From Ostrinia nubilalis (taxonomy: Eukaryota; Arthropoda; Insecta; Lepidoptera; Crambidae): a DNA stretch of 64,000 nucleotides. This document shows, one piece after another, positions 1-10,757 of the stretch. The notes beneath the pieces were generated by a model that was not told the origin of the DNA, searched no databases, and saw only the letters and a program-made list of their open reading frames with translations. The stretch is from positions 1,121,001-1,185,000 of the forward strand of contig NC_087111.1 of assembly GCF_963855985.1 (NCBI RefSeq), read 5' to 3'. Each line of letters begins with the position of its first letter. Within the stretch, counting starts at the first letter, position 1. The position numbers were made by a program, and so were the translations under genes.

Positions 1-2
1 CA

Positions 3-1880
3 GTGACAAAAATCTCACCAGGACTGGAATGCAGTAAGTGTGATAAGCTGGTGCACGCTAAAGCCGAGTGCTCAGGATTGTCTAGTAAACAAATCTCGGC
101 ACTTCGTAACACTAGCAACCTAGAGTGGAAGTAACGAATGCCAACAAGATTCCCCGCCAAGGTCATCATTCATAGCTCCTGAGGACGAGGAAGACGATAC
201 CGAGAGTTCTATTCTAAAATCTGCTAACCCTACCATTGATGTGAAGAAACTTCTAAGTGACATCTCTATCGAAGTTGAACGAGCCATCAAAAAAGAGCTC
301 CGCCAGCTGAATGAAAACTTAGAACTGTACGCGGACAAGATGTGCTACATAGAACAAGAGAACAGAGAGTTAAAAGAGAAGGTAAAGAATTTAGAAAATA
401 TAAACAAGCATCTATCAAATAATAACAAAAATCTTGAAACACGAGTTGCAGCCCTTGAGCAGAGACATAGTGAATTTGAGCAAAGTCAACTAAGTAAGCA
501 CGTAGAAATCGTAGGAATACCACCACAACAAAAAGAAAACATAAACCAGATTGTTTCAAAAATTGCACTATAGCCTGACCAGGAACATAAAAACCCTGGC
601 ATAGAGGCGCTTCAATTGCATTTGATAGTGCAACACTGAGTACAGTCGTACCTGTGTTAAATTAATAGGCTAACTTTATGTATCAGGATTCAGGATTACG
701 GGCTAATTTGATATTTTCATGAATTAACAAAAAAATATTATTATAGGTAGTTTAAATAAATTAAATGAAAACATCAATCGAGCTAGTAGGATTTATTTTA
801 TTATTCAAATCAAATCAAATCAAATCAAATTTCTTTATTTGCGTAATTCCAGGTACATAAGTGGTCTTACATAGATTTGGTAGGTTTCACTGAAATTTGC
901 TCAAACTAGGAAGCGTGCAAATATTAAAAAGAGTAGTAGACTTTATATCGAAAATAATACTAACATGTCATATTACATTAATCCATCAATAATCAAATTC
1001 AGAACTTGAATATTCAACTGCAATGTCTGCTCATGAACGCTACAAACTCGGTACTTCTTTCCCAATTCCATAAAATTCAACACTTAGAAAGTGACAAAAA
1101 ACTTTAAAATAGGTAGTTGAAACAAACCACAGCTAATTTTCATAGTGGACTGTACTATACGATAAACATGTCAGTCAATTTGACACCCTTGTCGGAAAAA
1201 TTATTCAATGAAAATATTGTCCGAACCCTTATTATTTCTCTTCGACAAATACTTGAACACATTGTGAACCACTTTTATTTCACGACTATAAAAAGATTTT
1301 AGCAATTTAATTCACAAAATCAATTGCGCACATTTAAAATAAAGTTTGTTTACACTTTGACAGCAATAGACTGACATGCAAGGTGACATGTCAATGAAGT
1401 TTTCAGTTACTGTTGCCATTAAAAGAAATTAGTACCATTAGTTTTCCGCAACATGGCGAGGGTTTTTATGTTCCTGGTCAGGCTATAAAACTGAAACTTG
1501 ACACAAAACTGGTGAAATCTGCCAGCAGAATAAATACCTATAAGGGAAAAGCATCCTCCATCAAGATAGAACTTACTGACGAACAAGAACAACACCTGTG
1601 GCTCCAAAGTGCACGCACGACGAGTATCATACTCAAGGATATAACCCCAGAAATACAAGATAATACAGAAAACGATAAGATTATCATAAGACCGGCCCTA
1701 ACCAACTTCAACAAAGAACTCCTCTGGCAAGCTAAGCAAAATCTCAAGGACGCAGGATTCAAATACATCTGGCAAAAGAACGGAAAAATATTGGCTAGAA
1801 AGGACGACAAGGAGAAGGTACTACATATTCGCAATACTGAAGATATAAAAAAACTAACAGGAATTGTAAAGAAAGAATAA
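3..1880 (+). pseudogene. LINE ORF1, frameshifted and split by a MITE
   Basis: Nucleic-acid-binding ORF1 protein of the LINE. Bases 3-134 read as the end of a PHD-like zinc finger (CSKCDKLVH, then a further Cys) and stop at TAA. The frame then shifts, and from about 136 to 570 it encodes an acidic stretch followed by a long heptad-rich coiled coil (residues around RELKEKVKNLENINK). At 571-1485 a MITE is inserted inside a CTA codon context. The frame resumes at 1486 and runs to the stop at 1878-1880, ending in a lysine-rich domain (KYIWQKNGKILAR). ORF1 is therefore disabled twice, by the frameshift near 130 and by the MITE, although ORF2 is open. Confidence 0.8.
571..1485. mobile_element. MITE, TA target duplication, inserted in LINE ORF1
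   Basis: The ends are inverted repeats (TAGCCTGACCAGGAACATAA at the left, its complement at the right, about 27 bp). The element is flanked by TA at 569-570 and 1486-1487. The interior is AT-rich without coding capacity and includes a (CAAAT)n tract near 810-830. A second copy lies at 21314-22063 in the opposite orientation, also with TA flanks. TA target duplications suggest Tc1/mariner-type mobilisation (inference). Removing the element restores the ORF1 frame, so it arrived after the LINE. Confidence 0.85.
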
Positions 1881-1968
1881 GTATCTTATCTGGTTCCTAC
1901 TCTTATTCTTAACTATTCATATTTGGCTACATATTATAAATACTAATTGCTTACAACTTCCTCTATAA

Positions 1969-4875
1969 ATGGCCTCCAATATAAATGAACTTAAAAATGT
2001 AACAAACCTAACTACGTACTTTAACTACCTACCTAGCCCTCATCACTTAAGTATTATGCATGTAAACATACGATCCTTGTACAAGTATTTTTCAAATCTG
2101 TTGCAAAGCATTAGCAATATTAAAAATAATCTAGATGTAATAATTGTAACTGAGGCGGGTATATCAGAAAACGTAAAAAGTCTTTACGAAATCGATGGCT
2201 ATACAATGTACACAAAATTAAGAAAAAATAAAAAGGGTGGGGGTATCATTATCTATGCCAGCAATAAAATAAAAATCGAATTAATAACTGATAATATCTT
2301 ACACTGCGAGAGCTTAATTGCAACAATTGGGTATCAAAACAGCAAAATATTATTATACGCACTGTATAGACCACCTAACTGTAATAAAGATATATTCTTA
2401 AGCGAACTGACAAACCACTTAACTCGTTACTCCAATAACAAAGATGTAATACTTATGGGAGATATTAATATAAACATTCGAATCCATAATGGCACCAGCG
2501 ATAGGTATCTCAACACACTGGCGGATCTAGGTCTACTGTGCGGGATAACTGAATACACTAGAATAGAACTATTAAATCGAAAAATTACACAAAGCTGTAT
2601 TGATCACATTTTCTGTCGCATGCACACAGGGGACCTATTCACCGCCGCGCTCGACACCACACTGGCGGACCATCGCATGATCGTACTATCCTGCCTTGGA
2701 ATGCAGCGAATACAGAGTGAACCCAAATTTAATACATTTGACCATAGGGTATTGTCACAAGAGTTAAATAAAATAGACTGGAAGGACGCGGAAATCATGA
2801 CATCACCTAACGAAATTTATAACTATATAGAAGTTAGCCTTCAGGAATGTTATGAAAAATCAAAAATAACTAGGGTTGGTAACATTAAAAAAACAAGAGA
2901 AGAGTGGATAAATAATAAAGTAATTTCGTCATGTCTCGCCAGGGACAATCTTTTTAAGGAGTGTAAAAAAGACGTGAACAATATGGTATTAAGATTAGAG
3001 TACAATAAATTACGCAATAAAACTAATAAAATCGTTAACGATGCTAGAAATAAATATTATAACAAACTAATAACCAAAAATAAGAATAATCTTAAGCAAA
3101 TGTGGAAAATATTAAATAAAATAGCTGGAAGAATAACTAAATCGGTGGATGACGTCATCAGTAGGGCTTTTGACGGTATAAGTGAAGTTATTTTATCTGA
3201 CAATTTTGCTCAATCGTTTGACCGAAACGTAAAGTCCATTTTGCTAACATGTAACAGACCCTTACTAGACAAAGCACAATACTCTCGTAGGATAGACCGA
3301 TCTATATACCCTAAAAAGGCAACCCGGCAAGATGTCAGTAAAATAATAAAAAACATAAACATACACAAAGCACCAGGTCATGACCAAATACGTATGATAG
3401 ACATCAATCACATATTAGAAAACATTGTAGGAGTTATAACAAATCTTATTAACACTTCTATAAAAACAGGTATTTATCCAGATAGCTTAAAGAAAGGTAT
3501 AGTTAGACCTATATATAAAAAAGGACCTCACAATTGCTATGACAACTATCGGCCAATAACTATATTACCATCAATTAATAAAATAGTTGAAAAATACATA
3601 TGTCGACTAATTACATCGTTTTATGAAACCAATGACGTACTTAATGATCAGCAGTATGGATTCCGTAATAACAAAAGTACAACTATGCTACTATCAAAAT
3701 TTACTGATGAAATCAACGAAAATCTAGGTCATAAGAAACATGTCTTAGTTGTCTTTATCGACTATAGCAAAGCTTTTGACACGTTGCGACACCACACATT
3801 GATAGACAAGCTGGACGACTCCGGAGTCAGAGGTCCCCTACTGAAATGGTGCAAGAACTACATTGAAGATAGGAAATATGTGGTAAAGGTTGGTGAAACG
3901 TGCAGCCGGCCAATTAGCATCACGGAAGGCACGGCACAGGGTTCCGTACTAGGCCCCTTAAATTATCTGACATATGTAAACGACGTTCCGGGAATCGTGA
4001 CTGAGTGCTCCTTGTACCAATTTGCGGATGATACTTGCATTATATCGGCGGATCGAGATGTAGCAACTGCAGAAAGGAAATTACAGTATGATTTTACAAA
4101 CTTATGTAAATGGTCACACGACATGGGTCTGGTTCTAAACGCTAGAAAAACCAAAATGATACATATACACTCCAGTCACAACAAACCAAGCAAGTACGCA
4201 CGCCTACTGGTTCATAATCATAATTGCCTGCACGTTGAACAACCGGGATGCTCCTGCGAAGCCGTGGAACGGGTTAGCCAGCAGACATACCTTGGCCTAA
4301 TCATTGACGATCGGTTCAACTGGGCCTGCCATATAGAAACCTTAATAAACAAACTAAGAGTTATCCTATCAAAATTCTATTACATCAAGAATAAAATACC
4401 GTATACAATTCTAAGAAACCTGTACCTATGTCTTGTGGAATCAATTATCTCGTATGGCATCACATGCTATGGACGTACATATAAAACATACCTAGACAAA
4501 ATATACTCCATACAACTCAGATTTCTAAAGTTAATAGTTCCTAAAAACATTAAACGCCAATTTGCAGATAATTATCACGAACTCTTTAAACACTGTAGAA
4601 TAATACCAGTACACCAAAAAGTATACTATAGCTTGCTAACAGAACAATATCATCGAGAAGAACTACGCGTGCCAATAAAACATAATAAACTAACCAGAAA
4701 AGTAAAAGATAAAAAGGTCTCAACTATATCTGCTAAAAATACCTACGGTGCAAGAACCACTCAGTATATCGTTCCGAGACTGGTTAATCTCCTGCCAACT
4801 GATATAAAAGAAAAAATAAACACTAAAAATATAAAAATTATACTTAGGAAGTTCTTTTTTAATAATAATTTATAA
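1969..4875 (+). CDS. LINE ORF2: APE endonuclease and reverse transcriptase
   Basis: Open frame of 968 codons. The N-terminal ~240 residues form an APE-type endonuclease (MHVNIRSL near residue 27; GDININI; the C-terminal ADHRMIV with the catalytic-type DH). The RT follows: FIDYSKAFDTL (motif A region, first catalytic Asp), EGTAQGSVLGPL (motif B) and FADDTCII (catalytic FADD, motif C), then a thumb-like tail with no RNase H or zinc knuckle that I can see. No stop or frameshift interrupts it. Codon use is strongly A/T-rich, unlike the GC-rich mbc exons. With ORF1 broken, any mobility would require ORF1 in trans. Confidence 0.9.
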   Translation: MASNINELKNVTNLTTYFNYLPSPHHLSIMHVNIRSLYKYFSNLLQSISNIKNNLDVIIVTEAGISENVKSLYEIDGYTMYTKLRKNKKGGGIIIYASNKIKIELITDNILHCESLIATIGYQNSKILLYALYRPPNCNKDIFLSELTNHLTRYSNNKDVILMGDININIRIHNGTSDRYLNTLADLGLLCGITEYTRIELLNRKITQSCIDHIFCRMHTGDLFTAALDTTLADHRMIVLSCLGMQRIQSEPKFNTFDHRVLSQELNKIDWKDAEIMTSPNEIYNYIEVSLQECYEKSKITRVGNIKKTREEWINNKVISSCLARDNLFKECKKDVNNMVLRLEYNKLRNKTNKIVNDARNKYYNKLITKNKNNLKQMWKILNKIAGRITKSVDDVISRAFDGISEVILSDNFAQSFDRNVKSILLTCNRPLLDKAQYSRRIDRSIYPKKATRQDVSKIIKNINIHKAPGHDQIRMIDINHILENIVGVITNLINTSIKTGIYPDSLKKGIVRPIYKKGPHNCYDNYRPITILPSINKIVEKYICRLITSFYETNDVLNDQQYGFRNNKSTTMLLSKFTDEINENLGHKKHVLVVFIDYSKAFDTLRHHTLIDKLDDSGVRGPLLKWCKNYIEDRKYVVKVGETCSRPISITEGTAQGSVLGPLNYLTYVNDVPGIVTECSLYQFADDTCIISADRDVATAERKLQYDFTNLCKWSHDMGLVLNARKTKMIHIHSSHNKPSKYARLLVHNHNCLHVEQPGCSCEAVERVSQQTYLGLIIDDRFNWACHIETLINKLRVILSKFYYIKNKIPYTILRNLYLCLVESIISYGITCYGRTYKTYLDKIYSIQLRFLKLIVPKNIKRQFADNYHELFKHCRIIPVHQKVYYSLLTEQYHREELRVPIKHNKLTRKVKDKKVSTISAKNTYGARTTQYIVPRLVNLLPTDIKEKINTKNIKIILRKFFFNNNL

Positions 4876-5095
4876 TCAACATACCGTCGTGTTGCTAAAT
4901 ACCCATTAATCTACCTAATCTATAAATATTAATTGAACTACAAATAACATAACACAATGATAAAACTTACCCTTAACTACATTAATATAAATTACTAAAA
5001 CTATAACAAAACTTTCCTCTGACCAAACTATGCACTTATTACACATCTTACACAGTCATACTAGTTTACTAACTAAAATAAAATAAAATAAAATA

Positions 5096-5425
5096 TTTCT
5101 TTGGAACAAGTATAACTTGTATTACATAAACATGAAGACACCCTGTAGGTACGTTGCAAAAAAATAACTAGCGGAACGCTCGACCCGAGTCGACGTAGTA
5201 TCGCGTCGTGCGACTCACCTCCAGCTGGCAAATTTATTGATACCTACCGCCTTCCTATAATATTAATTTTAATACTTATAAGCTATTGCGATGAATGTGC
5301 AATGTCACAACAAACATTTTTATGTTTAGTGATATAAGAAATGTTAGATTATAAGCCTAACCTTGTAATTAAAATAAATAAATAAATAAATAAATAAAAT
5401 AAAAAATAAATGTAAAAAAAAAAAA
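5096..5425 (+). repeat. Probable LINE 3'-UTR fragment with (AAAT)n tail
   Basis: Non-coding sequence ending in AATAAATAAATAAATAAA and a poly(A)-like run at about 5370-5428. This looks like a second, 5'-truncated non-LTR insertion abutting the first LINE. No ORF of note. Confidence 0.45.
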
Positions 5426-5430
5426 AAAAA

Positions 5431-5662
5431 ATCCTGCATCTCTCTTTTGACCGATCGTCATGAAGGAGAGGGGACACACTTTTTACGAAATTGCTTCGGC
5501 TTTTTAGCCTTTTTGTTCCCAATCGATGAAGCACCTGATGTCATGCCCTGAGTGCCCAAGCAACTGCACTCAGGAGGATTTGATGAGTGCTACTGACAAC
5601 GCCACTCTTGTGGCGGAGTTTTGGGCTGACACTGTGTAGGTTTGTTGTCGACACGGAAAGAA
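5431..5662. repeat. Dispersed repeat (also at 15310-15372)
   Basis: The segment ending in TTTTGGGCTGACACTGTGTAGG, a GTTGTCGACA stretch and an AAGAAGAAG run recurs in inverted orientation at about 15310-15372. It is non-coding; the family was not identified. Confidence 0.5.
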
Positions 5663-5664
5663 GA

Positions 5665-5967
5665 AGAAGAATTGCCTTATCTTACGACTTACACCCCAGG
5701 TGGAGGAAGACGTGGGCGAGTACAGCGAGAACAGTTATGGTGCGTCCACACTGAGCGAATATGCTCACGCGCCAAGTCGACATCCTGCTCACCCTGCTCT
5801 TGAGTGAGCAAGATGTCGAGTTTGCCGCGCGAGTATATTCGCCCAGTGTGGACGCACCATTAACCTTGAGAGGTCCATACTTTATTTTGAACCTTATTGC
5901 CTCCTCTTACGACTGCTTCCGCCCCAGGTGGAGGAAGACGTGGGCGAGTACAGCGAGAACAGCTACG
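5665..5967 (+). repeat. Two partial upstream copies of mbc exon 1 acceptor edge
   Basis: The polypyrimidine tract, CAG acceptor and first ~40 exon bases of the exon at 6557 also occur at 5665-5740 (pseudo-exon from 5700) and at about 5895-5967 (pseudo-exon from 5931). Both copies keep GTGGAGGAAGACGTGGGCGA and the preceding TTACGACT...CCCCAG. The first copy is interrupted by a fold-back at 5738 and the second diverges after about 40 exon bases into sequence that does not encode DOCK. Both are therefore non-functional acceptor duplicates. Confidence 0.85.
5738..5861. repeat. Fold-back MITE
   Basis: Near-complete hairpin of about 60-bp arms. The left arm begins TGGTGCGTCCACACTG and the right arm ends with its complement CAGTGTGGACGCACCA. 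It sits directly at the break of the first exon-1 partial copy. Confidence 0.75.
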
Positions 5968-6556
5968 TCGTGAGGTCCTGGCAGGCCTGTTCATCTCCGC
6001 GAGTTTACATCGAAAACAAAACATGCACGATGGCCCACCTACAGGATACTATTCGACAAGGCCTCACATACGAGCGAACATTGGACTCATGCACGCGTAT
6101 TCTTGTGTATGATGGAAGAAAATAAAGAAAATGGTGTACTAAATACTGTGCAGTATTTAACTGCCTAAATAATAATAAAAACACAGACTGTACTTTTTTA
6201 AGTTGCCTCAAGACACTGAGAGTTAAATAAGTAGTTAAATTATTTATTCATGATAAATCATGTATTTCCTCCGCCATTTTCCGCAGTTAGGCACTTCACG
6301 TCACATCATTTTACCGAAGTCAGCCCTATAGCTTCGGCGCAGTGCCGATCACTGACGTTTGTCAACAAAATGGTGCTTGACTCTTGAGACAGGCTAAATT
6401 ACACCATATTGTTAATGACATTGAGCATACATTTTTTTAAATACCTTCGCGAAGTAAAACTTCTGTACGTAGTACTTATTATTATTCTGTGGTCCTGGTG
6501 ATAAACAACTGTATTTGGAATCTTATTGCCTTATCTTACGACTGCTTCCACCCCAG
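5968..6556. other. Intron sequence, nothing recognised
   Basis: Mostly AT-rich unique-looking DNA before the exon-1 acceptor. I see no ORF, RNA gene or clear repeat apart from simple A/T tracts. Confidence 0.6.
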
Positions 6557-6720
6557 GTGGAGGAAGACGTGGGCGAGTACAGCGAGAACAGCTACGGCGT
6601 GCTGGTGTTGGAGTGCTTGCTGCGCGTCATCGCGCTCGTGGCCGACCACAAATACCAGCACTTCCAGCCCGTGCTTCACGTCTACATCGCTGATAGCTTC
6701 TGCGACGCGCTGGCTTACGA
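6557..6720 (+). CDS. mbc: mbc/DOCK1-type GEF, exon 1 of window
   Basis: First exon visible; the protein's SH3 and DHR-1 regions must lie upstream. Acceptor CCCCAG|GTGGAG, donor GA|GTGAGT; 164 nt, ending two bases into a codon. It encodes helical-repeat sequence such as YGVLVLECLLRVIALVADHK and HFQPVLHVYI, matching the segment between DHR-1 and DHR-2 in DOCK1/2/5 proteins. DOCK-A proteins work with ELMO to activate Rac at the membrane, in fly myoblast fusion and cell migration (family knowledge). Two partial copies of its 5' edge lie upstream. The phase-0 start is inferred from the open frame. Confidence 0.88.
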
Positions 6721-6786
6721 GTGAGTTTATTTACATTCTAATCATCATCATCAACATTTCAGCTAGAAGACTGCCATGTTGGCGAC

Positions 6787-8628
6787 TAGGGTTTGTACCC
6801 GGGTAATCCCGGAACCGAAAGAACCGGGAAAACCCGGGTTTTTTCGACAGCTTAAAAACCGGGTTTTAAAAATTCAAAACCCGGTTCTTTCGGTACTTTC
6901 GGGTTTTGCATATTTATCTAAAAATCTGTTATAGGTATTAGGCATGAGTCGTAACAAGAACATTGCGAACGTATAGAGAACCCAAAGATATCAGATTAGC
7001 TACTAATAAAGATTACCTACTTATTGGTTTTGTATTTTGTTTTTTTTTTATGAGATAATGTAAATATTTTAAGCATTTTTCTTACACTTTTTTTAAATCA
7101 CTGGCATATTTTTGTTTGCGCTTACGCTGCGACAGGTTATAAAGAAGATTGACGAGTATAACTTGCCACTATGCTTGGCGTTCGTAGACTATGAGAAGGT
7201 CTTCAATTCGTTCGGGTCTTGGGCAGTGCTTACAGTCTCTTCAGCGGTGCCGTATTGACTATCGGTATATCGAGGTGCTGAAGTGCTTGTACAAAAACGC
7301 CACCATGTCGGTCCGAGTACAGGAGCAGAGCACGAGGACGATTCCACTGCAGTGAGGCGTTAGGCAGGGAGATGTTATATCTCCTAAACTGTTCACCACT
7401 GCATTGGAAGACGCTTTCAAACTCCTTGAATGGAAAGGATTCGGCATAAACATTAATGGCGAGTACATCACTCACCTTCGGTTTGCCCACGATACTGATT
7501 GTGGTCATGGCAGAATCGTTGTAAGATCTTGGCACAATGCTCAAAGACCTTAATCGAGTTTCCTAACAGGTAGGCCTGAGGATGAATATGGACAAAACAA
7601 AGCTTATGTCCAATGTCCATGTTGCGCCCTACCCAGTTTCGGTTGGGAGCTCAATCCTCGAGATAGTTGACGATCCAGCTAGGTAGGTCCAATTTCGAAA
7701 AGGGAGTCAATCGTCGAATCCAACTCGGCTAGGCAGCGTTCGGGAAACTACGCAACATCTTTTCATCCAAAATACCTCAGTGCCTGAGGACGAAAGGAGT
7801 GATGATTTATGGCTCGGAAACGTGGCCTCTCACTATAGGCCTTATACAGAAGCTCAAAGTTGCACAGCGTGCTATGGAGAGGGCTATGCTCGGTGTTTCT
7901 TTACGAGATCGAATCAGAAATGAGGAGATCCGTAAATGAACTAAAGTAGCGACTTTAGTTCATTTACGGATCTCCTCATTTCTATGTCAGCGGATTCAGA
8001 GGACATAACCCGACGCGGACGCAGAACTGACGGCCGATGGGGCAGGAAGGTCCTGGAATGGAGGCCGCGTACCGGAAAACGCAGCGTGGAACGTCCACCC
8101 ACAAGGTGGACCGACGACATCATAAAGGTAGCAGGGAAGCGCTGGACGCAGGCCGCTACCAATCGATCAACATGGAAAGCATTGGGGGAGGTTTATGTTC
8201 AGCAGTGGACGTCCTATCCTATGGTTTAAAATGAAATGATGATGATGATGATGATATTTTTGTGTGAGAGTTGGCAACACTCCTTCTCCTTTATTTGCTT
8301 TGCATCTGACAGTCAATATATAAATAGTCAAATATATCGATAAGTTGGATGAAAAAGACTCGATTGTGGTACCTCAATTGAAAACTAATTATTTTACTTT
8401 TTTTTTATTTTTGGGAGTAGAATTTAGTAAAAATAGAAAAATATTGTAAATCATGTTTGTTGATTATTCCTAGTCTATTCAAATAAGTGTTATTTCAATA
8501 AAAAAACATAATCAAAATATTGTTTTTTTGGAACCGAAAGAACCGAAAAAACCGGGGCTCCCGGTTCTTATGACCGCCAGACCCGAAAAACCCGGTTCCT
8601 CAAACCAGAACCGATTCTGCATTCCCTA
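6787..8628. mobile_element. Non-autonomous hAT-like element, 8-bp TSD
   Basis: Ends TAGGGTTTGTACCC and ATTCCCTA with an 8-bp target duplication TTGGCGAC at 6779-6786 and 8629-8636. The subterminal regions are rich in AACCGGG/CCCGGTT repeats (6800-6900 and 8530-8610). TAGGG ends with an 8-bp TSD match hAT-superfamily rules. No transposase is seen; the interior is mainly an RTE fragment (7120-8255). Confidence 0.8.
7120..8255 (+). pseudogene. Decayed RTE-like reverse transcriptase fragment
   Basis: A broken RT reads in pieces: LPLCLAFVDYEKVFNSF (RT motif A region) near 7160-7215, then the C-terminal LINE segment encoding GRWGRKVLEWRPRTGKRS near 8030-8090 and a WTDD-containing stretch, ending in (GAT)n at 8235-8255. 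Several stops and frameshifts are present, plus a small inverted duplication around 7918-7990. The (GAT)n tail and the common 3' end in the window point to an RTE-type LINE. It is inactive and lies inside the hAT element. Confidence 0.75.
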
Positions 8629-9130
8629 TTGGCGACATCAAACCTTTTTATATGTATTTTTTACTTTTTATACTTTTTCCTTTTTCTATTGTTTTTGATA
8701 CGTCTTGTTGACTTTAGATAAAAAAGTGAAAAAATACATATAAAAAAGGTTTGATGTCGCCAACAGCCACTGATGAGCATAGGCCTTCCCCAATGATTTC
8801 CACATCGCCCGGTTAGTAGCGGTCTGCATTCAGCGCCTTCCTGCTACCTTTATTAGGTCTCGATCCCTCTTGTGGTTGAATGAGTACATGCAGCTTAATC
8901 ATCATCATCTTTAGTTCGTTTAGTCTCCACTGCTGCATGCACGCCCCTCATGATTTGTCCTACACTACCCATGATGACCAGACAAGTTTGGGCAGACCTG
9001 ACGTTTATATTTTTGTCCTTTAGTTGCATTTTACGACATCCACGGTCAGAGTGTTTCGAAATACGGACATGTTTCAAATGCGTAGTAGTTCCTAAACAAC
9101 GCATTGAAAGTATTACAATTTTATTCACAG

Positions 9131-9314
9131 GAACCTAATCTCCGTCATAGTATGGGTGATCAAAATGGCCGACAGTGGCGAGACAGCTCTAAAACGACTG
9201 CTGATGTGCATGAAGTGCATCGAGAGCCTGGTGCGGATCATAGTGCGCAGCAGGCAGCTGCGCAGCGCGCTGGGGGACAGCACTGCTGACGCTGACTTCG
9301 GGAGGCGCTTCGAG
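9131..9314 (+). CDS. mbc: mbc exon 2 of window
   Basis: Acceptor TTCACAG|GAACC, donor GAG|GTGAGT; 184 nt, taking one base to finish the split codon and ending at a codon boundary. It encodes NLISVIVWVIKMAD, then CMKCIESLVRIIVRSRQLRS, part of the helical region before DHR-2 in DOCK1-type proteins. Its 3' 99-120 bases with the donor are repeated three more times immediately downstream. All the spacings are multiples of three, so the true 3' end could be any of four donors. I chose the first because it gives the shortest DOCK-like protein. Confidence 0.85.
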
Positions 9315-9790
9315 GTGAGTCAGCGACAGCAGACAGCAGCGAGACGCTCTGAAGAGACTGCTGATGTGATGGAGTGCAGCGAGAGCCTGGTGCGGATCAT
9401 AGTGCGCAGCGCGCTGGGGGACAGCACTGCTGACGCTGACTTCGGGAGGCGCTTCGAGGTGAGTCAGCGACAGCAGACAGCAGCGAGACGCTCTGAAGAG
9501 ACTGCTGATGTGATGGAGTGCAGCGAGAGCCTGGTGCGGATCATAGTGCGCAGCGCGCTGGGGGACAGCACTGCTGACGCTGACTTCGGGAGGCGCTTCG
9601 AGGTGAGTCAGCGACAGCAGACAGCAGCGAGACGCTCTGAAGAGACTGCTGATGTGATGGAGTGCAGCGAGAGCCTGGTGCGGATCATAGTGCGCAGCAG
9701 GCAGCTGCGCAGCGCGCTGGGGGACAGCACTGCTGACGCTGACTTCGGGAGGCGCTTCGAGGTGAGTCAGCGACAGCAGACAGCTGACAG
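9315..9790 (+). repeat. Three extra tandem copies of exon-2 3' end plus donor
   Basis: Donors GAG|GTGAGTCAG recur at 9459, 9603 and 9762, i.e. spacings of 144, 144 and 159 bp. The last unit regains a 15-bp piece (CAGGCAGCTGCGC region) that the middle two lack. Because 144 and 159 are divisible by three, and no stop occurs, the frame of exon 2 stays open through all copies to 10037. Copies are almost identical. Confidence 0.9.
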
Positions 9791-10757
9791 AAGCGAGACA
9801 ACACACGTCAGCAGACAGCAGTTATATATTGTTTCATCCACGAAGACGCGCCCCACCATTCTTCCGCTAATGTTTGTGTCATCGGTACACGCTAAATCAT
9901 CCATAAATGCACACGCACACTACAATAATGCCGCTCGGATTGCTCGGATCAAACTCCCCGCACCCCGCGCGACCGAGACCAAAAACTGGTGGGGCGCGTC
10001 TTCGTGTTTGAAACGATCTAATAAGAACTCTCTATAATGTAGACGCCATGCTGAGTGCCTAAACAAAATTGAAGTTTGAAGAGAATATAAAGCTTAAAGC
10101 TTTATTGTGAATCATAGTATTCTGGACGTCAGCTGTCCGTTTACATTAAAAGGTCTTATAGAAAGAGTCCTTGTACGTTGCGCTAACTGTAGGTACAAAA
10201 GGGCTTGATTCTACTCAAATACAACTGTAGTAATTATATTGCTGTCGCGCTCGCACACTCACTGCGGCCGCCCGTCGCACAGCCGCGACAGCAATATAAT
10301 TACGCGCGAGCGATAAGGATGGGTAGCTTGGGGTCATTTGACAAAATTCTACGTGCTCACAAACCGGGCTTTACCTCCTATAGGACCAATATCTAGTTAA
10401 ATGATATTGGATTACAATTTGGAGTTTATTTTCCTTTGAACTTTGTTCTATTGGGAAAAGTTGCATTTGATTGAGCAGTAGAATCAATCCCTATTGTTTG
10501 AGTACCTCCAAAATCAAAAATCAAAATCAAAAATATTTATTCAGTTTAGACCACAAGTGGCACTTATGAACGTCAATAGAAAATAATAAAAAAAGAAAAG
10601 GTAGCCCTTATGGGGCACTTTACATGTCTCCTTATCTTTTGGGCCCTACCAGCGCTTCGAGACAAACATATGGCAAACCTCCTAACGAATCCTCCTGTAT
10701 AATATGCCTGTAATTAAAGTCAAGTTGCTCACTCATCAATACATTATCATCCCACAG
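9791..10757. other. Intron 2 remainder, with a MITE copy at 10236-10394
   Basis: Contains a copy of the GGTAGCTTGGGGTCATTTGA MITE family at about 10236-10394 (other copies at 49093-49266 and 59810-59960), and a (CAAAAAT)n tract near 10510-10540. Otherwise featureless. Confidence 0.6.

Larger units (their letters stand above)
1..5095 (+). mobile_element. CR1-like LINE, 5' end outside window
   Basis: Non-LTR retrotransposon in the same sense as the host gene. It has a PHD-finger/coiled-coil ORF1 (broken), an APE endonuclease plus reverse transcriptase ORF2 (intact) and an AT-rich 3' UTR ending in an (AAAAT)n-like tail near 5075-5095. A PHD-type ORF1 with an APE/RT ORF2 and no RNase H fits the CR1/L2 side of the Jockey superfamily; the exact clade was not determined. 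A separate 915-bp MITE interrupts ORF1. The 5' end lies before base 1. Confidence 0.85.
6776..8766. repeat. Fold-back element, interrupted by a hAT element
   Basis: The arms GTTGGCGACATCAAACC... (8628-8670, with its left end at 6777-6786) and ...GGTTTGATGTCGCCAAC (to about 8765) form a hairpin of roughly 40-bp arms. The left arm is interrupted by a hAT-like element at 6787-8628. The intact fold-back would be only about 140 bp. Confidence 0.6.
6741..8890 (-). mobile_element. RTE-like LINE 3' end (reverse), split by nested insertions
   Basis: The (ATC)n and TTTCAGC start at 6741-6776 and the matching continuation AGCATAGGCCTTCCCCAATG at about 8766-8890 form one reversed RTE 3' fragment. It is cut by a fold-back element at 6777-8765. 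The same 3' end appears at 8000-8255, 10908-11275, 48530-48750 and 51630-51835. Confidence 0.65.

Noticed and set aside
6489..6806. Alternative frame of exon 1 (105 codons)
   Set aside because: A shadow frame; the DOCK-like frame is the one starting at 6557.
9189..9806. 205-codon antisense ORF over the exon-2 array
   Set aside because: It exists only because the repeat unit is 144 bp and stop-free on both strands; no homology or splice context.
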